Below are positions 10,211 through 18,573 of a stretch of DNA of 64,000 nt, in pieces (positions within the stretch are counted from its first letter, which is position 1; each line of letters opens with the position of its first letter). The position numbers were made by a program, and so were the translations under genes. The DNA is from Flavobacterium hercynium (lineage in GTDB: Bacteria; Bacteroidota; Bacteroidia; Flavobacteriales; Flavobacteriaceae), in assembly GCF_002217285.1 (NCBI RefSeq), contig NZ_MUGW01000030.1, positions 17,132 to 81,131 of the forward strand, written 5' to 3'. Below the pieces are notes generated by a model. It had not been told where the DNA came from, did no database searches, and worked only from the letters and a program-made list of their open reading frames with translations.

Positions 10211-10253
10211 TACCCACTTTCCGGTATTTTTAAAAAATCACGGAAAGTGGGTA
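10211..10253. repeat. 13-bp perfect inverted repeat upstream of the Rhs-tip-like gene
   Basis: TACCCACTTTCCG at 10211-10223 is perfectly complementary to 10241-10253, with a 17-bp AT-rich spacer. It lies about 70 bp before the ATG at 10322. It could be a large operator or a transcript hairpin. It has no T-run typical of a terminator. Confidence 0.7.
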
Positions 10254-10321
10254 TTGTGGGCGTTATCAAATAAGAATAAATTGTAGGAATTAAAAGTAAT
10301 AACTTACAAATTATAATTATT

Positions 10322-11053
10322 ATGAATTTTGATTTCGACTTTGATGAGCATGGAACGGGTAGTTGTTTTCATAAAAACAACTTAGACAATGACTTAGGAC
10401 AATTTAAATCCTACGGAGCTTATAACGCAGCGTTATTGCGATTAGTAGATTTTGATGGAAAAACGCCTTTTGATTGGTACAGAAATAAAGAAAATGGCGA
10501 AATAATCTGGCTCGACGGACATGCCAAGATTGACAACTATGCAAATCTTGGACACATGTGGGGAAAAACATTTGCAAATGGTGACCGATTGTTGCTAAAC
10601 GGAGACACCAAACTAATCACCTATAACGGAGAAATTCTGTACAATTTTAAGAAAAAAACACCTAAATTAGGCGGAGGATATGCATTTGCAGATGGAGGAT
10701 TCAGTCAAAACCCTGGCGCCTTAATGAGAGGAGGAAGATATGTTACCTGGATTGATTTTGGAGGCGCATTATTCGCTCTGATTGCCATATTAGGTTTTGA
10801 AGTAAAAGGCAGTACTTCAAAAGGAAAAGGAACAAATGGAGGAAAACCGACAAAGGATGATAAAATGAATGATAAGATAACGGCTGTTGATCATAGTGTA
10901 AATGGAGGGAAAGAAGCTAAGTCATTATATGATAAAGCGATAAAGGAAATAGCTAATGATGGAAAATATCAAGAAGAATATGAACAAACTTTTAATAGTA
11001 AAACACAAATGTATAATTTCACTAGAAAAGATCAAATTAAGAAACCAAAATGA
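10322..11053 (+). CDS. Orphan Rhs/polymorphic-toxin tip-like protein
   Basis: A 243-residue protein. The stretch TPFDWYRNKENGEIIWLDG followed by IDNYANLG resembles the junction region of Bacteroidota Rhs/polymorphic toxins, which typically read DWYLD...G.I.WxxG...I.GYxNIG just before the variable toxin tip. A hydrophobic segment lies near residue 145 (FGGALFALIAILGF). The last 70 residues are charged and unrecognised and could be a small toxin domain. There is no Rhs core and no secretion signal, so this is a displaced or truncated cassette. The ATGA overlap with the next gene indicates translational coupling, as expected for a toxin and its immunity gene. Toxicity is inferred. Confidence 0.5.
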   Translation: MNFDFDFDEHGTGSCFHKNNLDNDLGQFKSYGAYNAALLRLVDFDGKTPFDWYRNKENGEIIWLDGHAKIDNYANLGHMWGKTFANGDRLLLNGDTKLITYNGEILYNFKKKTPKLGGGYAFADGGFSQNPGALMRGGRYVTWIDFGGALFALIAILGFEVKGSTSKGKGTNGGKPTKDDKMNDKITAVDHSVNGGKEAKSLYDKAIKEIANDGKYQEEYEQTFNSKTQMYNFTRKDQIKKPK

Positions 11054-11835
11054 AAAAGAGTATCAAATTTTTATTGTTGTTTTTAATAATAACATGTGGC
11101 GCAATTATTATATATGTTTTTTCAATTAAAAAAGAAGAGCAACTTCATGATTTCAGATATTACGACCCTAAAACACATTTATTAAGTGTGTCTCAATTTG
11201 TAATTAGAAACAATGACAGTATTTTTCAAGGTAAATTTACTACGTACAACGAAAAAGGTACAAAAATAGCAGAAGCTAATTTTATCGAAGGTCACGTAGA
11301 AGGAAAATGCATTAACTACTTTGAAAATGGAAAAATAGAATCTATTCAGTATAAAAGAAAAGGAGATATTAAAGAAGAATCTTTTTGGTATTACCCTAAT
11401 GGTATCGTAGAGAAATATGCTTTATACAATCCTTTAGGCGGACTTATTTTTACTGCTAAATACGATCAAAATGGTGAAATTGAATCATATAAAGGTTCTC
11501 CACAAATTGAAGTTTATCAGTATAAATTTGCTAATAAGAAAAAGTTTAACATCAAAAATGATCAATATCTTAAAGTGGGAGATATTTTAAAACATACTTA
11601 TGTTTTAGGCAATATACCTTATACCAAAAGAAGCTTGAAAATAGAAAATTTAGCTATCCCTAATAATAAAGTTAAAAGAACTATTACTAAAAATTCAACA
11701 GTAGAAATCAATGTGGAAGAGGTTCTTGTAAAAAAAGGCGTAAATACAATTAGAACAATTGTTGAATATAAATTTAACGACAAAACTACACCAACGCTTA
11801 CTGATACTATTTCTTTTAACGTCACTGTTAATTAG
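11050..11835 (+). CDS. MORN-repeat (YwqK-type) lipo/membrane protein, paralog 1
   Basis: A 261-residue protein. The N-terminal segment at residues 5-25 is a membrane anchor or signal. It is followed by MORN-variant repeats (GKFTTYNEKGTKIAE, EGKCINYFENGKIES) around residues 55-130, then a conserved C-terminal beta-rich domain ending NVTVN. MORN-variant proteins are often annotated as YwqK-family antitoxins and occur as immunity proteins beside polymorphic toxins. It overlaps the preceding Rhs-tip-like gene by 4 bp. It is the first of three tandem paralogs sharing the core (F/Y)VIRN-D-I-GK and the C-terminal domain. Confidence 0.7.
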   Translation: MKKSIKFLLLFLIITCGAIIIYVFSIKKEEQLHDFRYYDPKTHLLSVSQFVIRNNDSIFQGKFTTYNEKGTKIAEANFIEGHVEGKCINYFENGKIESIQYKRKGDIKEESFWYYPNGIVEKYALYNPLGGLIFTAKYDQNGEIESYKGSPQIEVYQYKFANKKKFNIKNDQYLKVGDILKHTYVLGNIPYTKRSLKIENLAIPNNKVKRTITKNSTVEINVEEVLVKKGVNTIRTIVEYKFNDKTTPTLTDTISFNVTVN

Positions 11836-11848
11836 ATGAAAGATTAAA

Positions 11849-12619
11849 ATGAAAAATAAAAAAATACTAATTATAATTTCTATTGTAACTATTGTATTGT
11901 TAGCACTTTACTTTTATTTAAAAAATGAAAAAGTTTACACTTTAAATAAATATAGTCCAGAAGGAAAATTACTAGGAACAAATGAATATGTTATTAGAAA
12001 TGGCGATACAATTTTTCATGGAAAATTTGTTAGCTATAATGAAAAGGGAATTAAAATTTCTGAAGGTAAATTTATTGATAATGAGCCAAATGGCAACTGC
12101 TTTTATTATTATGATAATGGTAAGTTGAAATCTGTTTTTTATAGAAAAAATAGTGAAATAAATTTAGAATGCACTTATTATGACCAAAATGGATTGAAAA
12201 ACAAATATATAATGTGCGATAGCCTTGGCAAAACCGCTTTCATAATTAAATTCACTAACAAAGTAGTTAAAATGTATGATGGCTATTCAATTTGGCCAAT
12301 TGGACAATATAAAATAGAAAATAAAAAACTCCGTGAAATTAAAGCTGGCACTCTAAAAATAGGTGATACTATTCGCTATAATTACCTAGTAGCAAATATT
12401 CCCTACGCCAAAAGAACTTTTAAAATAGAAACTGTTGGTGCTGATAATTCTAAAGTAAAAAGGATTATCAAAAGTAAATTACCAACAGAGATTATTGTTG
12501 AAGAGGTTTTAACGAAAAAAGGATTTAATAGAATTCAAATTGTAGCTCAATACCAATTTGAGGATAAAATAACACCAACACTAAATAAAATTGTCTCTTT
12601 TGATGTAAATGTAAATTGA
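11849..12619 (+). CDS. MORN-repeat (YwqK-type) protein, paralog 2
   Basis: A 256-residue paralog of the preceding gene, 13 bp downstream. It has the same layout: N-terminal membrane segment at residues 5-24, MORN-variant repeats (GKFVSYNEKGIKISEGKF, NGNCFYYYDNGKL), and a C-terminal domain ending DVNVN. The sequence is diverged but alignable end to end, so it arose by tandem duplication. Immunity-gene arrays of this kind protect against related toxin variants; that role is inferred from context. Confidence 0.7.
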   Translation: MKNKKILIIISIVTIVLLALYFYLKNEKVYTLNKYSPEGKLLGTNEYVIRNGDTIFHGKFVSYNEKGIKISEGKFIDNEPNGNCFYYYDNGKLKSVFYRKNSEINLECTYYDQNGLKNKYIMCDSLGKTAFIIKFTNKVVKMYDGYSIWPIGQYKIENKKLREIKAGTLKIGDTIRYNYLVANIPYAKRTFKIETVGADNSKVKRIIKSKLPTEIIVEEVLTKKGFNRIQIVAQYQFEDKITPTLNKIVSFDVNVN

Positions 12620-12659
12620 AAAATAAATTAGAAATTACAAATTAGATCGAAAAAACCCA

Positions 12660-13442
12660 ATGAAGAAGAAATACAAAATAATTTTGACAATAATCGCTGT
12701 TTATAGCGTTTGTGTAATACTACTAATTTTATCACTTATAAATAAAAAGCCTCCTGTTTTAAAAAGGTACATTCCAGAAACAAAAGATACACTTACAACA
12801 GAATTTGTAATACGAAACAATGATACTATTCCACATGGTAAATATATTGTTCATAATGAAAACGGAAATAAAACGGATGAAGGTAGCTTTGTTGATGGGC
12901 ACATTAAAGGAAAAAGCATTCATTACTTTGATAATGAAATGATTGAATCTATATGCTATTATAAAAGTGTTAAAATAAAGGAAGAATGTACCTTTTATTA
13001 TTTCAACGAAAAGACTATGAAATATTACATGTACAATGATTTAGGAGAACTTGAATTTATAATTTATTATGACAAATTTGGTAATGTAGAAAGTTATGAA
13101 GGTACTCCATTGCTAGAAATTTATCAATACAAAGTAGCAAATAAAGAAAAATTCAAAACAAAAATAGAACAACACTTAAAAGTTGGAGATACATTAAAAT
13201 ATGAATATTTAATAGCAAACATACCGAATGCCAAACGTACTTTTAAGATAAAAAATTTAGATGTAGACAACACAAAGGTCGATTTATCATTCCGAAAAAC
13301 ATCTCAAGTTGGTATTGAAGTAGAAGAAACCTTAACCCAAAAAGGAATCAATACAATACAAGCTACTGTAAAATATGAATTTAACGACAAAGAAAAAACA
13401 ATCATTAATGATACGCTTTCTTTTCAGGTTACGGTTAATTAG
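12660..13442 (+). CDS. MORN-repeat (YwqK-type) protein, paralog 3
   Basis: A 260-residue paralog, third in the tandem row, 40 bp after paralog 2. It has an N-terminal membrane segment at residues 7-26, MORN-variant repeats (GKYIVHNENGNKTDEG, KGKSIHYFDNEMIES) and the shared C-terminal domain ending QVTVN. Its repeats have lost some of the glycines seen in the other copies. It is probably co-transcribed with the upstream genes. No terminator is obvious after it, only short TTAG repeats. Confidence 0.7.
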   Translation: MKKKYKIILTIIAVYSVCVILLILSLINKKPPVLKRYIPETKDTLTTEFVIRNNDTIPHGKYIVHNENGNKTDEGSFVDGHIKGKSIHYFDNEMIESICYYKSVKIKEECTFYYFNEKTMKYYMYNDLGELEFIIYYDKFGNVESYEGTPLLEIYQYKVANKEKFKTKIEQHLKVGDTLKYEYLIANIPNAKRTFKIKNLDVDNTKVDLSFRKTSQVGIEVEETLTQKGINTIQATVKYEFNDKEKTIINDTLSFQVTVN

Positions 13443-13571
13443 TTTTAGTGTTTAGGATTCTTAGAAACTTAGATCCTTAGACACTTAGCCTCTTTAAAAA
13501 CAACAAATAACATTTTTACGAAAGTAAGAAAAAGCATAAATTTGTTTTATACAACATTCTGATACGTACGC

Positions 13572-13604
13572 TACCAAAACTTGGTGGTATTTTACCAACT
13601 GGTA
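13572..13604. promoter_or_regulatory. TACCA/TGGTA operator cluster upstream of the XRE gene
   Basis: Four alternating half-sites lie within 33 bp: TACCA (13572), TGGTA (13585), TACCA (13593) and TGGTA (13600). They form the palindromes TGGTATTTTACCA and TACCAACTGGTA. They are 35-65 bp before the XRE start codon and suit autoregulation by that HTH protein. Regulation is inferred. Confidence 0.55.
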
Positions 13605-13625
13605 TTTTTATAAAAGAATTTTAAA

Positions 13626-13633
13626 TATCTTTG
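13626..13633 (+). promoter_or_regulatory. Bacteroidota -7 box of the XRE gene
   Basis: TATCTTTG matches TAnnTTTG. It ends only 4 bp before the ATG at 13638, so transcription would begin at or near the start codon, giving a leaderless or nearly leaderless mRNA. No good -33 element is visible at the expected distance. Confidence 0.5.
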
Positions 13634-13637
13634 AATT

Positions 13638-14042
13638 ATGAACACAGGAACAAAACGAAAACATATTGGCAGAAATATTAGCCGAATCAGAGAGCTTCGT
13701 GGTATGAAACAGGAAGCGCTTGCAGAAGCAATGGGCGTTAGTCAACAAACTGTTTCTATACTTGAAGGAAGTGATGAAATTGAAGAACAAAGACTTGCAC
13801 AAATTGCAAGAGCTCTTGGCGTTAATGTAGAAGCCCTTGAAAACTTTACAGAAGAATCTGTCTTTAATTATTTCAATACCTTTTATGATAATAGTACGGC
13901 AGGAAATGGAATGTTTAGCAATCATCCTACTCATTGTACATTTAATCCTCTTGATAAGGTTGTCGAACTTTATGAACGTCTGGTTAAATCTGAAAAAGAC
14001 AGAGCTGATGCTCTAGATAAACTATTGAAAGCAAAACAATAA
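13638..14042 (+). CDS. XRE-family helix-turn-helix regulator
   Basis: A 134-residue protein. Residues 8-66 form a Cro/CI-type HTH (IGRNISRIRELRGMKQEALAEAMGVSQQTVSILE). The C-terminus is a short charged helix (ELYERLVKSEKDRADALDKLLKAKQ), probably for dimerisation. The first half of this layout occurs in many small flavobacterial regulators. The upstream TACCA/TGGTA cluster suggests autoregulation. It is followed by a strong terminator and so is monocistronic. It may or may not control the neighbouring MORN island. Confidence 0.85.
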   Translation: MNTGTKRKHIGRNISRIRELRGMKQEALAEAMGVSQQTVSILEGSDEIEEQRLAQIARALGVNVEALENFTEESVFNYFNTFYDNSTAGNGMFSNHPTHCTFNPLDKVVELYERLVKSEKDRADALDKLLKAKQ

Positions 14043-14068
14043 TTCTTGATCTAAGAATTTATTATATG

Positions 14069-14109
14069 AAAAATGCGCAAGCTTCTTGGTGAGGTTTGCG
14101 CATTTTTTT
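14069..14109 (+). terminator. Terminator after the XRE gene
   Basis: The 10-bp stem AAATGCGCAA/TTGCGCATTT is followed by a T-run, about 30 bp after the stop codon. Confidence 0.85.
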
Positions 14110-14191
14110 GGTTGATGTTTCCAAATTGATAGGAAGAATTTATTTACTTGACTAAATAATTCTAAATAAAGATTGGTTGATATCCTTATTA

Positions 14192-14761
14192 TTAGTCAAG
14201 TACACTTAATATATAAAAAATAGATTTTGGTAAATCATTATAAGTTTTCAAAACAACATAATACCATTTATTTTCAGGAATATCAATTTCAAACAAATCA
14301 TTATTTTTATGGCTTTTAATCACATCTTCAAATGTTTTATTCATAGTACCTTCATTGAACCATCCTAAATCACCTTTGTTAGCATTACTGTCCATATTAT
14401 AAATTGCAACTAATTCTTCAAACGATTTTCCTTTTTTGTATAATTTGATAATTTCTCCTCTTTTTTTATTAATATCATTAATGGTTAATTTACTCCCATC
14501 CAAATAAATATAACTTATTCTCATTGAGATAATAGATTCAGTCTGTACTATTCTATCTCTATCTATCAAATCTTTTTCAAGAAATCTATTTTTATAATAA
14601 TCAAGACTATCATTACTAATTTCTAAAGTTGTAATTTCTGCCTTTGGATTTAATTTTACAAAATTTTCAGCTTCTTCAAGAGAATTAATTTCTTTTAGAT
14701 TTTGAGAAGAAACAGCAGTTAAATAAAAAAAGTTAAGCGCTAAGAGTAAGTATTTAAACAT
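14192..14761 (-). CDS. Exported parvulin-like (PpiC) peptidyl-prolyl isomerase fragment-type protein
   Basis: A 189-residue protein with an N-terminal signal peptide (MFKYLLLALNFFYLTAVSSQ). Residues 75-175 resemble a PpiC/parvulin rotamase domain: a helix-rich stretch (KRGEIIKLYKKGKSFEELVAIYNMDSNA), then KGDLGWFNEGTMNKTFEDVI, the hallmark GDLGWF...M-F-EV motif, and a closing strand. Parvulins assist folding in the periplasm. The gene has its own promoter region and lies beyond the OLD nuclease stop codon with a gap of about 77 bp. Its codon use is as AT-rich as the OLD gene. Confidence 0.65.
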   Translation of the reverse strand: MFKYLLLALNFFYLTAVSSQNLKEINSLEEAENFVKLNPKAEITTLEISNDSLDYYKNRFLEKDLIDRDRIVQTESIISMRISYIYLDGSKLTINDINKKRGEIIKLYKKGKSFEELVAIYNMDSNANKGDLGWFNEGTMNKTFEDVIKSHKNNDLFEIDIPENKWYYVVLKTYNDLPKSIFYILSVLD

Positions 14762-14838
14762 AATGTAATAATTATTTAAAAATAAAATGAGTATTTCAAA
14801 AAGAATAAGATTTTGGAATTTCAGTCTCTAAATGTTAA

Positions 14839-16845
14839 TTATTTTTTTTGCGTAATAAAATTATAAATTTCAATGGTTAGGTTTTCTATTTCTTTATTTT
14901 TTTTAAATACTTCCCATGAAAAATTTTGATTAAATACAAGTTCACTTAGTTCTCGTTTATTAACTATTGTTCCAAAACTCCCATCTGATTTCACTTCATA
15001 CAATGATTGATTGAGAATATATGATGATCTTAGTGTACCCATTTTATTTCTAACTTCCTCAAGAAATTGTCCAACATAATCTTTTAAAAAATTTGAAGAA
15101 TTTACTTCAGACAAAGCTTGATCAATTTTTACTAAAATATCTGATTCATGAGATTTAGCTAATGTTTTATTACAGAGATCTTTTAGAATAACTTTCCACA
15201 TATCATTTGTTATAAGATTTTCAATCTCTCTTATGTTCCATATAACTTTAGGAATAAAATTTTCCGTTTTAGATTTCTCTAAAGCAATTAATTTTTTGCC
15301 TTTTTTAGTTTTCTTATTTGATGCATCTGAATCTGCCAGAAGAAAAATTCTATTACTTAGTGCTAAAGCTTTTATATCTTTTAAAATATCTTCCTCATGT
15401 TCTTTTTCCGCTTTTTCATCAAAAATATAGTGATCAATATTAGATCCCGCATACTCAAAAAAAGCAAAATCTATATCTTCCTTTATATTTAAATATTCCT
15501 TCTTATCATTTTTAAAAATGTATTCTGTATATGATTTCAAGAATGCTTTAATATAATTCCTATCCGAAATTCCTTCTACCCAAATACTACAATTAGCCAT
15601 AAAAACAGAAGAATTATTTACACCTAAATCTTTAAGAATTCTATTATCTCCCCTATTTACATTCTTTATTAAAAATTGTTTATCATTTAAATCATTACTT
15701 TTAGAAGAAAAGGAATAAATAGATACATTTTCTTTTTCAATAGTTAAATCTAAAAAATGATTGGAATGTGTTGTAATAATATAGTTTAATTTTTTCTTTT
15801 TTAAATCTTTATTACTTGTAATTTGCTCTAAAAACAATCTTTGCATTCCAGGATGAAGATTAAGTTCTGGTTCATCAATAAATATAAATGAAGTATCTTC
15901 TGCCATAAAAATTTTATACATTAAAATTATTAATGCTTGAATTCCGTCACCTAATTCATACAATGAACGAGTTTCTTTTTCTCCATCTATATGAACACTA
16001 ATGATTTCTAAATTATTGTTTCCTTTAAGACTTTCGTCTTTGTCAAACTCAGCAACAATATCAATCTTTTTTCCATCAAAAAAGTTTAAGCGAATGAAAT
16101 CTTCAAATTGATCAAACTTATTCCTTATCTCTCTTCTAGAATTTCTTGTATTTAAAATTTCTTTATAGAGATGAAGCCCAGTAAAAACCTCAACATTTTT
16201 TCCCTTTAAATCGTAATAATAATCGAGAGTATCTAAATAAATATCTTCCTCAATTTTAGAATGTTTTTCAATTTTAAAATTAAATAAAGAATGAGCAGTC
16301 CGTAACGTTGGAATAAAATATCGCTTTACATTAAAAACTTTCAAAAATGATTCATCAATATCTCTAAAAATACTTAAATATAAATTTGTTATTCCTGCAA
16401 AAGCAATGTTCTCAAGTTTTATTTTATTTTGATTTATAATTGATAAAAAATCGTGAAGTGCATCTTCTTCGAGTATATTTAATACATTTTTCTTTAATCT
16501 CTCTGCTTTATCTTGATCTGGAGTACCTCCAGTAGCATAAATTGTTGTAAGAGCTATTTGTTCAAGTGACTTAATTGAAGTATTAATTGTTTTGTTTACA
16601 TCAGTAATAGCTTCATTGTATTTATTTACAAGAATTCTAAGAGTATTTAAATCTTTTACTGCATTAAATTTTCCATAACTCATTAAATTTCGGATAAATC
16701 TACTTTTACCACTATTATTAGCTCCTACAATAATATTTATCTCGTTAAAATTTGGTAGAAAAGTCAACGATTCCATTTTGTCATTTAAAAAATAATCATC
16801 AAACCTATCACTTATTGGAAGAATTAAATCATAACCTTTTTTCAT
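14839..16845 (-). CDS. OLD-family ATP-dependent endonuclease (AAA ATPase + Toprim)
   Basis: A 668-residue protein. Walker A is GANNSGKS (residues 41-48). A LGDGIQAL stretch at about 298-305 stands in the ABC signature position. Walker B is FIFIDEPE (320-327) and the H-loop is TTHS (358-361). A C-terminal Toprim domain follows, with the acidic residue in VEGISDRNY (E424) and DSD at 505-507. This is the layout of OLD nucleases, many of which act in phage defence. I see no UvrD-like helicase neighbour, so it is not a Gabija pair. Its start lies 10 bp after the stop of an RlaP-type nucleotidyltransferase, indicating one operon. The gene is more AT-rich than its surroundings, which suggests horizontal acquisition. 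Confidence 0.8.
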   Translation of the reverse strand: MKKGYDLILPISDRFDDYFLNDKMESLTFLPNFNEINIIVGANNSGKSRFIRNLMSYGKFNAVKDLNTLRILVNKYNEAITDVNKTINTSIKSLEQIALTTIYATGGTPDQDKAERLKKNVLNILEEDALHDFLSIINQNKIKLENIAFAGITNLYLSIFRDIDESFLKVFNVKRYFIPTLRTAHSLFNFKIEKHSKIEEDIYLDTLDYYYDLKGKNVEVFTGLHLYKEILNTRNSRREIRNKFDQFEDFIRLNFFDGKKIDIVAEFDKDESLKGNNNLEIISVHIDGEKETRSLYELGDGIQALIILMYKIFMAEDTSFIFIDEPELNLHPGMQRLFLEQITSNKDLKKKKLNYIITTHSNHFLDLTIEKENVSIYSFSSKSNDLNDKQFLIKNVNRGDNRILKDLGVNNSSVFMANCSIWVEGISDRNYIKAFLKSYTEYIFKNDKKEYLNIKEDIDFAFFEYAGSNIDHYIFDEKAEKEHEEDILKDIKALALSNRIFLLADSDASNKKTKKGKKLIALEKSKTENFIPKVIWNIREIENLITNDMWKVILKDLCNKTLAKSHESDILVKIDQALSEVNSSNFLKDYVGQFLEEVRNKMGTLRSSYILNQSLYEVKSDGSFGTIVNKRELSELVFNQNFSWEVFKKNKEIENLTIEIYNFITQKK

Positions 16846-16855
16846 ATAGCTAATA

Positions 16856-17602
16856 TTATTTTATCAAATTCCTAAAAAACAAATCCAATTCCTCACTAAT
16901 TTTCTTTCCACTTCCCAACTTACTTGCATTCTCCTGATTAAATTGTATAGTTTCCAATAAAAAATCAGTAATTAAAGTTTCTTTTGGGTGCAAATATTTT
17001 TCGTCTTTATTGGCTTTTATTTGTTGTAATTCCAGTATTTTTTCTTGTATGTTTTGTGGTGCGATTGGCAATAAATCAGCAAAAGCAACAGGCGGAAAAG
17101 TATTTGTTTCTATAATCCATTTTCCGGCTAAAGCGGTGCGCAGGGCGTAGAAATAACTTTTTAGTTTTACTTCTTCCATTTCGCATACTTCTATAAAATT
17201 TTTAGTCGTTCCCAAATAGTGATGCAAAACCGCTATTGGCGAAAAACATTTCAGAGCTATCTCACGCATTTGTTTTGCAAAATCGGCATCTTCAAAATAT
17301 ACCACAGGCGAAAACAACCATTCAATCAAAGGTGCGTTAGATTTTGCTAATAATTTTATGGTTTTCCGTAAGTCCCACCCGGAACCGTCAAGATCGTCTT
17401 GGGTCATGAATTCTATTACGTCTGGTTTTTCCCAAAGCGACAAATAGTAATCCAATTTGTGTTTGTATATAAAACGTATATCGTAATCGCTGTCCGGAGA
17501 AGCAAATCCCCAGGCACGACTTCCTGATTCTACCGCAAAAAGTATGGTTACGTTATGCGTTTGTTCTATTTCTTTTAATTTTTGGAGTATTTTTTCTTTC
17601 AT
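16856..17602 (-). CDS. RlaP-type nucleotidyltransferase, second paralog
   Basis: A 248-residue nucleotidyltransferase of the COG3541/PF10127 group. GSRAWG lies at residues 27-32 and SDYD at 38-41. The C-terminal half is helical. It is shorter than the paralog at 3181-4239. Family members associate with RNA ligases and are proposed to process RNA termini. Here it is the first gene of a two-gene operon with the OLD nuclease (10-bp gap) and lies 1.2 kb from the polynucleotide kinase. No HEPN partner is present, so it is not an ordinary MNT/HEPN toxin-antitoxin pair. Confidence 0.8.
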   Translation of the reverse strand: MKEKILQKLKEIEQTHNVTILFAVESGSRAWGFASPDSDYDIRFIYKHKLDYYLSLWEKPDVIEFMTQDDLDGSGWDLRKTIKLLAKSNAPLIEWLFSPVVYFEDADFAKQMREIALKCFSPIAVLHHYLGTTKNFIEVCEMEEVKLKSYFYALRTALAGKWIIETNTFPPVAFADLLPIAPQNIQEKILELQQIKANKDEKYLHPKETLITDFLLETIQFNQENASKLGSGKKISEELDLFFRNLIK

Positions 17603-17689
17603 GATTTTTTCAAATATAGATAAACAAAAAGCCTTTAAACCCAGTAATTATACCTGATTTAAAAGCCACCTAATCTTTTTTTTTAATCT

Positions 17690-17772
17690 CGCAAAGGCAC
17701 TAAGTCGCAAAGTTTACTTCATGCTGTTTTAAGCCTTACCCTTTGTTCCTCTGCACCTTTGCTCCTTTGAAC
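17690..17772. repeat. CTTTG-rich spacer repeats
   Basis: The gap between the TatD and nucleotidyltransferase genes holds CGCAAAGGCACTAAGTCGCAAAG and then CCTTTG/CACCTTTG repeats. The same vocabulary recurs at 18574-18808 and 23281-23690. Confidence 0.6.
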
Positions 17773-18573
17773 CTAAATAGCAAAAAACGCTCTAGCATTC
17801 TTCGTTGTCTGCTCTGCTACTTTGTCTAGAGAAATTCCTTTAAACTGTGCGACAGTTCCGGCAACGTAAGGCAGATAAGCGGGTTCGCAACGGCGTTCGT
17901 GGTATTTCTTCAAAAGGCTGTTCGGAACATTTTTAGGAAGCATAAAAGGCGCATCGGTTTCGATCATCATGCTCTCCAGCGGAACGTATTGCAAGACTTC
18001 TTTTAAATGCTCAAAACGTCTGGTGTCTGAAATTGCTCCGGTAAAACCCAGCAATAATCCGTTATCGAGATAGGTTTTGGCTTCCTGCAAACTTCCTGTA
18101 AAACAATGCACGACTGCTTTTGGCAATTGCGGTAAATACTCTTTTGTAATGCTCAGAAACCTTGTAAAAGCAGCTCTCTCATGCAAAAACAACGGTTTCT
18201 GAACTTCGATTGCCAATTCTAATTGGGCTTTGTAGCAGGTTTCCTGTACGTTTCTGGGCGAAAAATCACGATCAAAATCAAGTCCGCACTCACCTACTGA
18301 AACGACTTGTTTCTGTTTTAATAAGTCTCGGAGCTTTGCAATACTTTGCGCATCAAAACTCTTAGCATCATGCGGATGAATTCCCGCTGTAGCGTACAAC
18401 ACGCCCGGATATTCTCTCGCCATTCTAGCCGAAGCTTCACTATTTTTTACGCTTGTGCCCGTTAGTATCATTTGCGCTACGTCGGCATCTAATGCATTTT
18501 GTACGACATCGTCTATGTCGTCATGGAATTGTTTATTGGTTAAATTAATTCCAATATCTATGTATGTGTTCAT
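17773..18573 (-). CDS. tatD: TatD-family metal-dependent DNase
   Basis: A 266-residue TIM-barrel hydrolase starting at the ATG at 18573 (the frame extends only to a TTG at 18603). The N-terminal YIDIGINLTNKQF matches the E. coli TatD start and is unlike YcfH or YjjV, which begin with HCHLD. Other family motifs are AGIHPHDA, VGECGLDFDRD, VVHCFTGS and IETDAPF, carrying the metal ligands. TatD is a 3'-5' exonuclease on single-stranded DNA and, in some reports, RNA. It is downstream of the kinase-phosphatase gene on the same strand but separated by 235 bp of repeats. A role in RNA repair is possible but unproven. Confidence 0.85.
   Translation of the reverse strand: MNTYIDIGINLTNKQFHDDIDDVVQNALDADVAQMILTGTSVKNSEASARMAREYPGVLYATAGIHPHDAKSFDAQSIAKLRDLLKQKQVVSVGECGLDFDRDFSPRNVQETCYKAQLELAIEVQKPLFLHERAAFTRFLSITKEYLPQLPKAVVHCFTGSLQEAKTYLDNGLLLGFTGAISDTRRFEHLKEVLQYVPLESMMIETDAPFMLPKNVPNSLLKKYHERRCEPAYLPYVAGTVAQFKGISLDKVAEQTTKNARAFFAI

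Noticed and set aside
14839..17602. Gabija defence pair
   Set aside because: The OLD-type nuclease is present but no UvrD-like GajB helicase; the partner is a nucleotidyltransferase.
16856..17602. CBASS cyclase or MNT/HEPN toxin-antitoxin
   Set aside because: Motifs fit the RlaP group rather than CD-NTases, and there is no CBASS effector or HEPN protein beside it.
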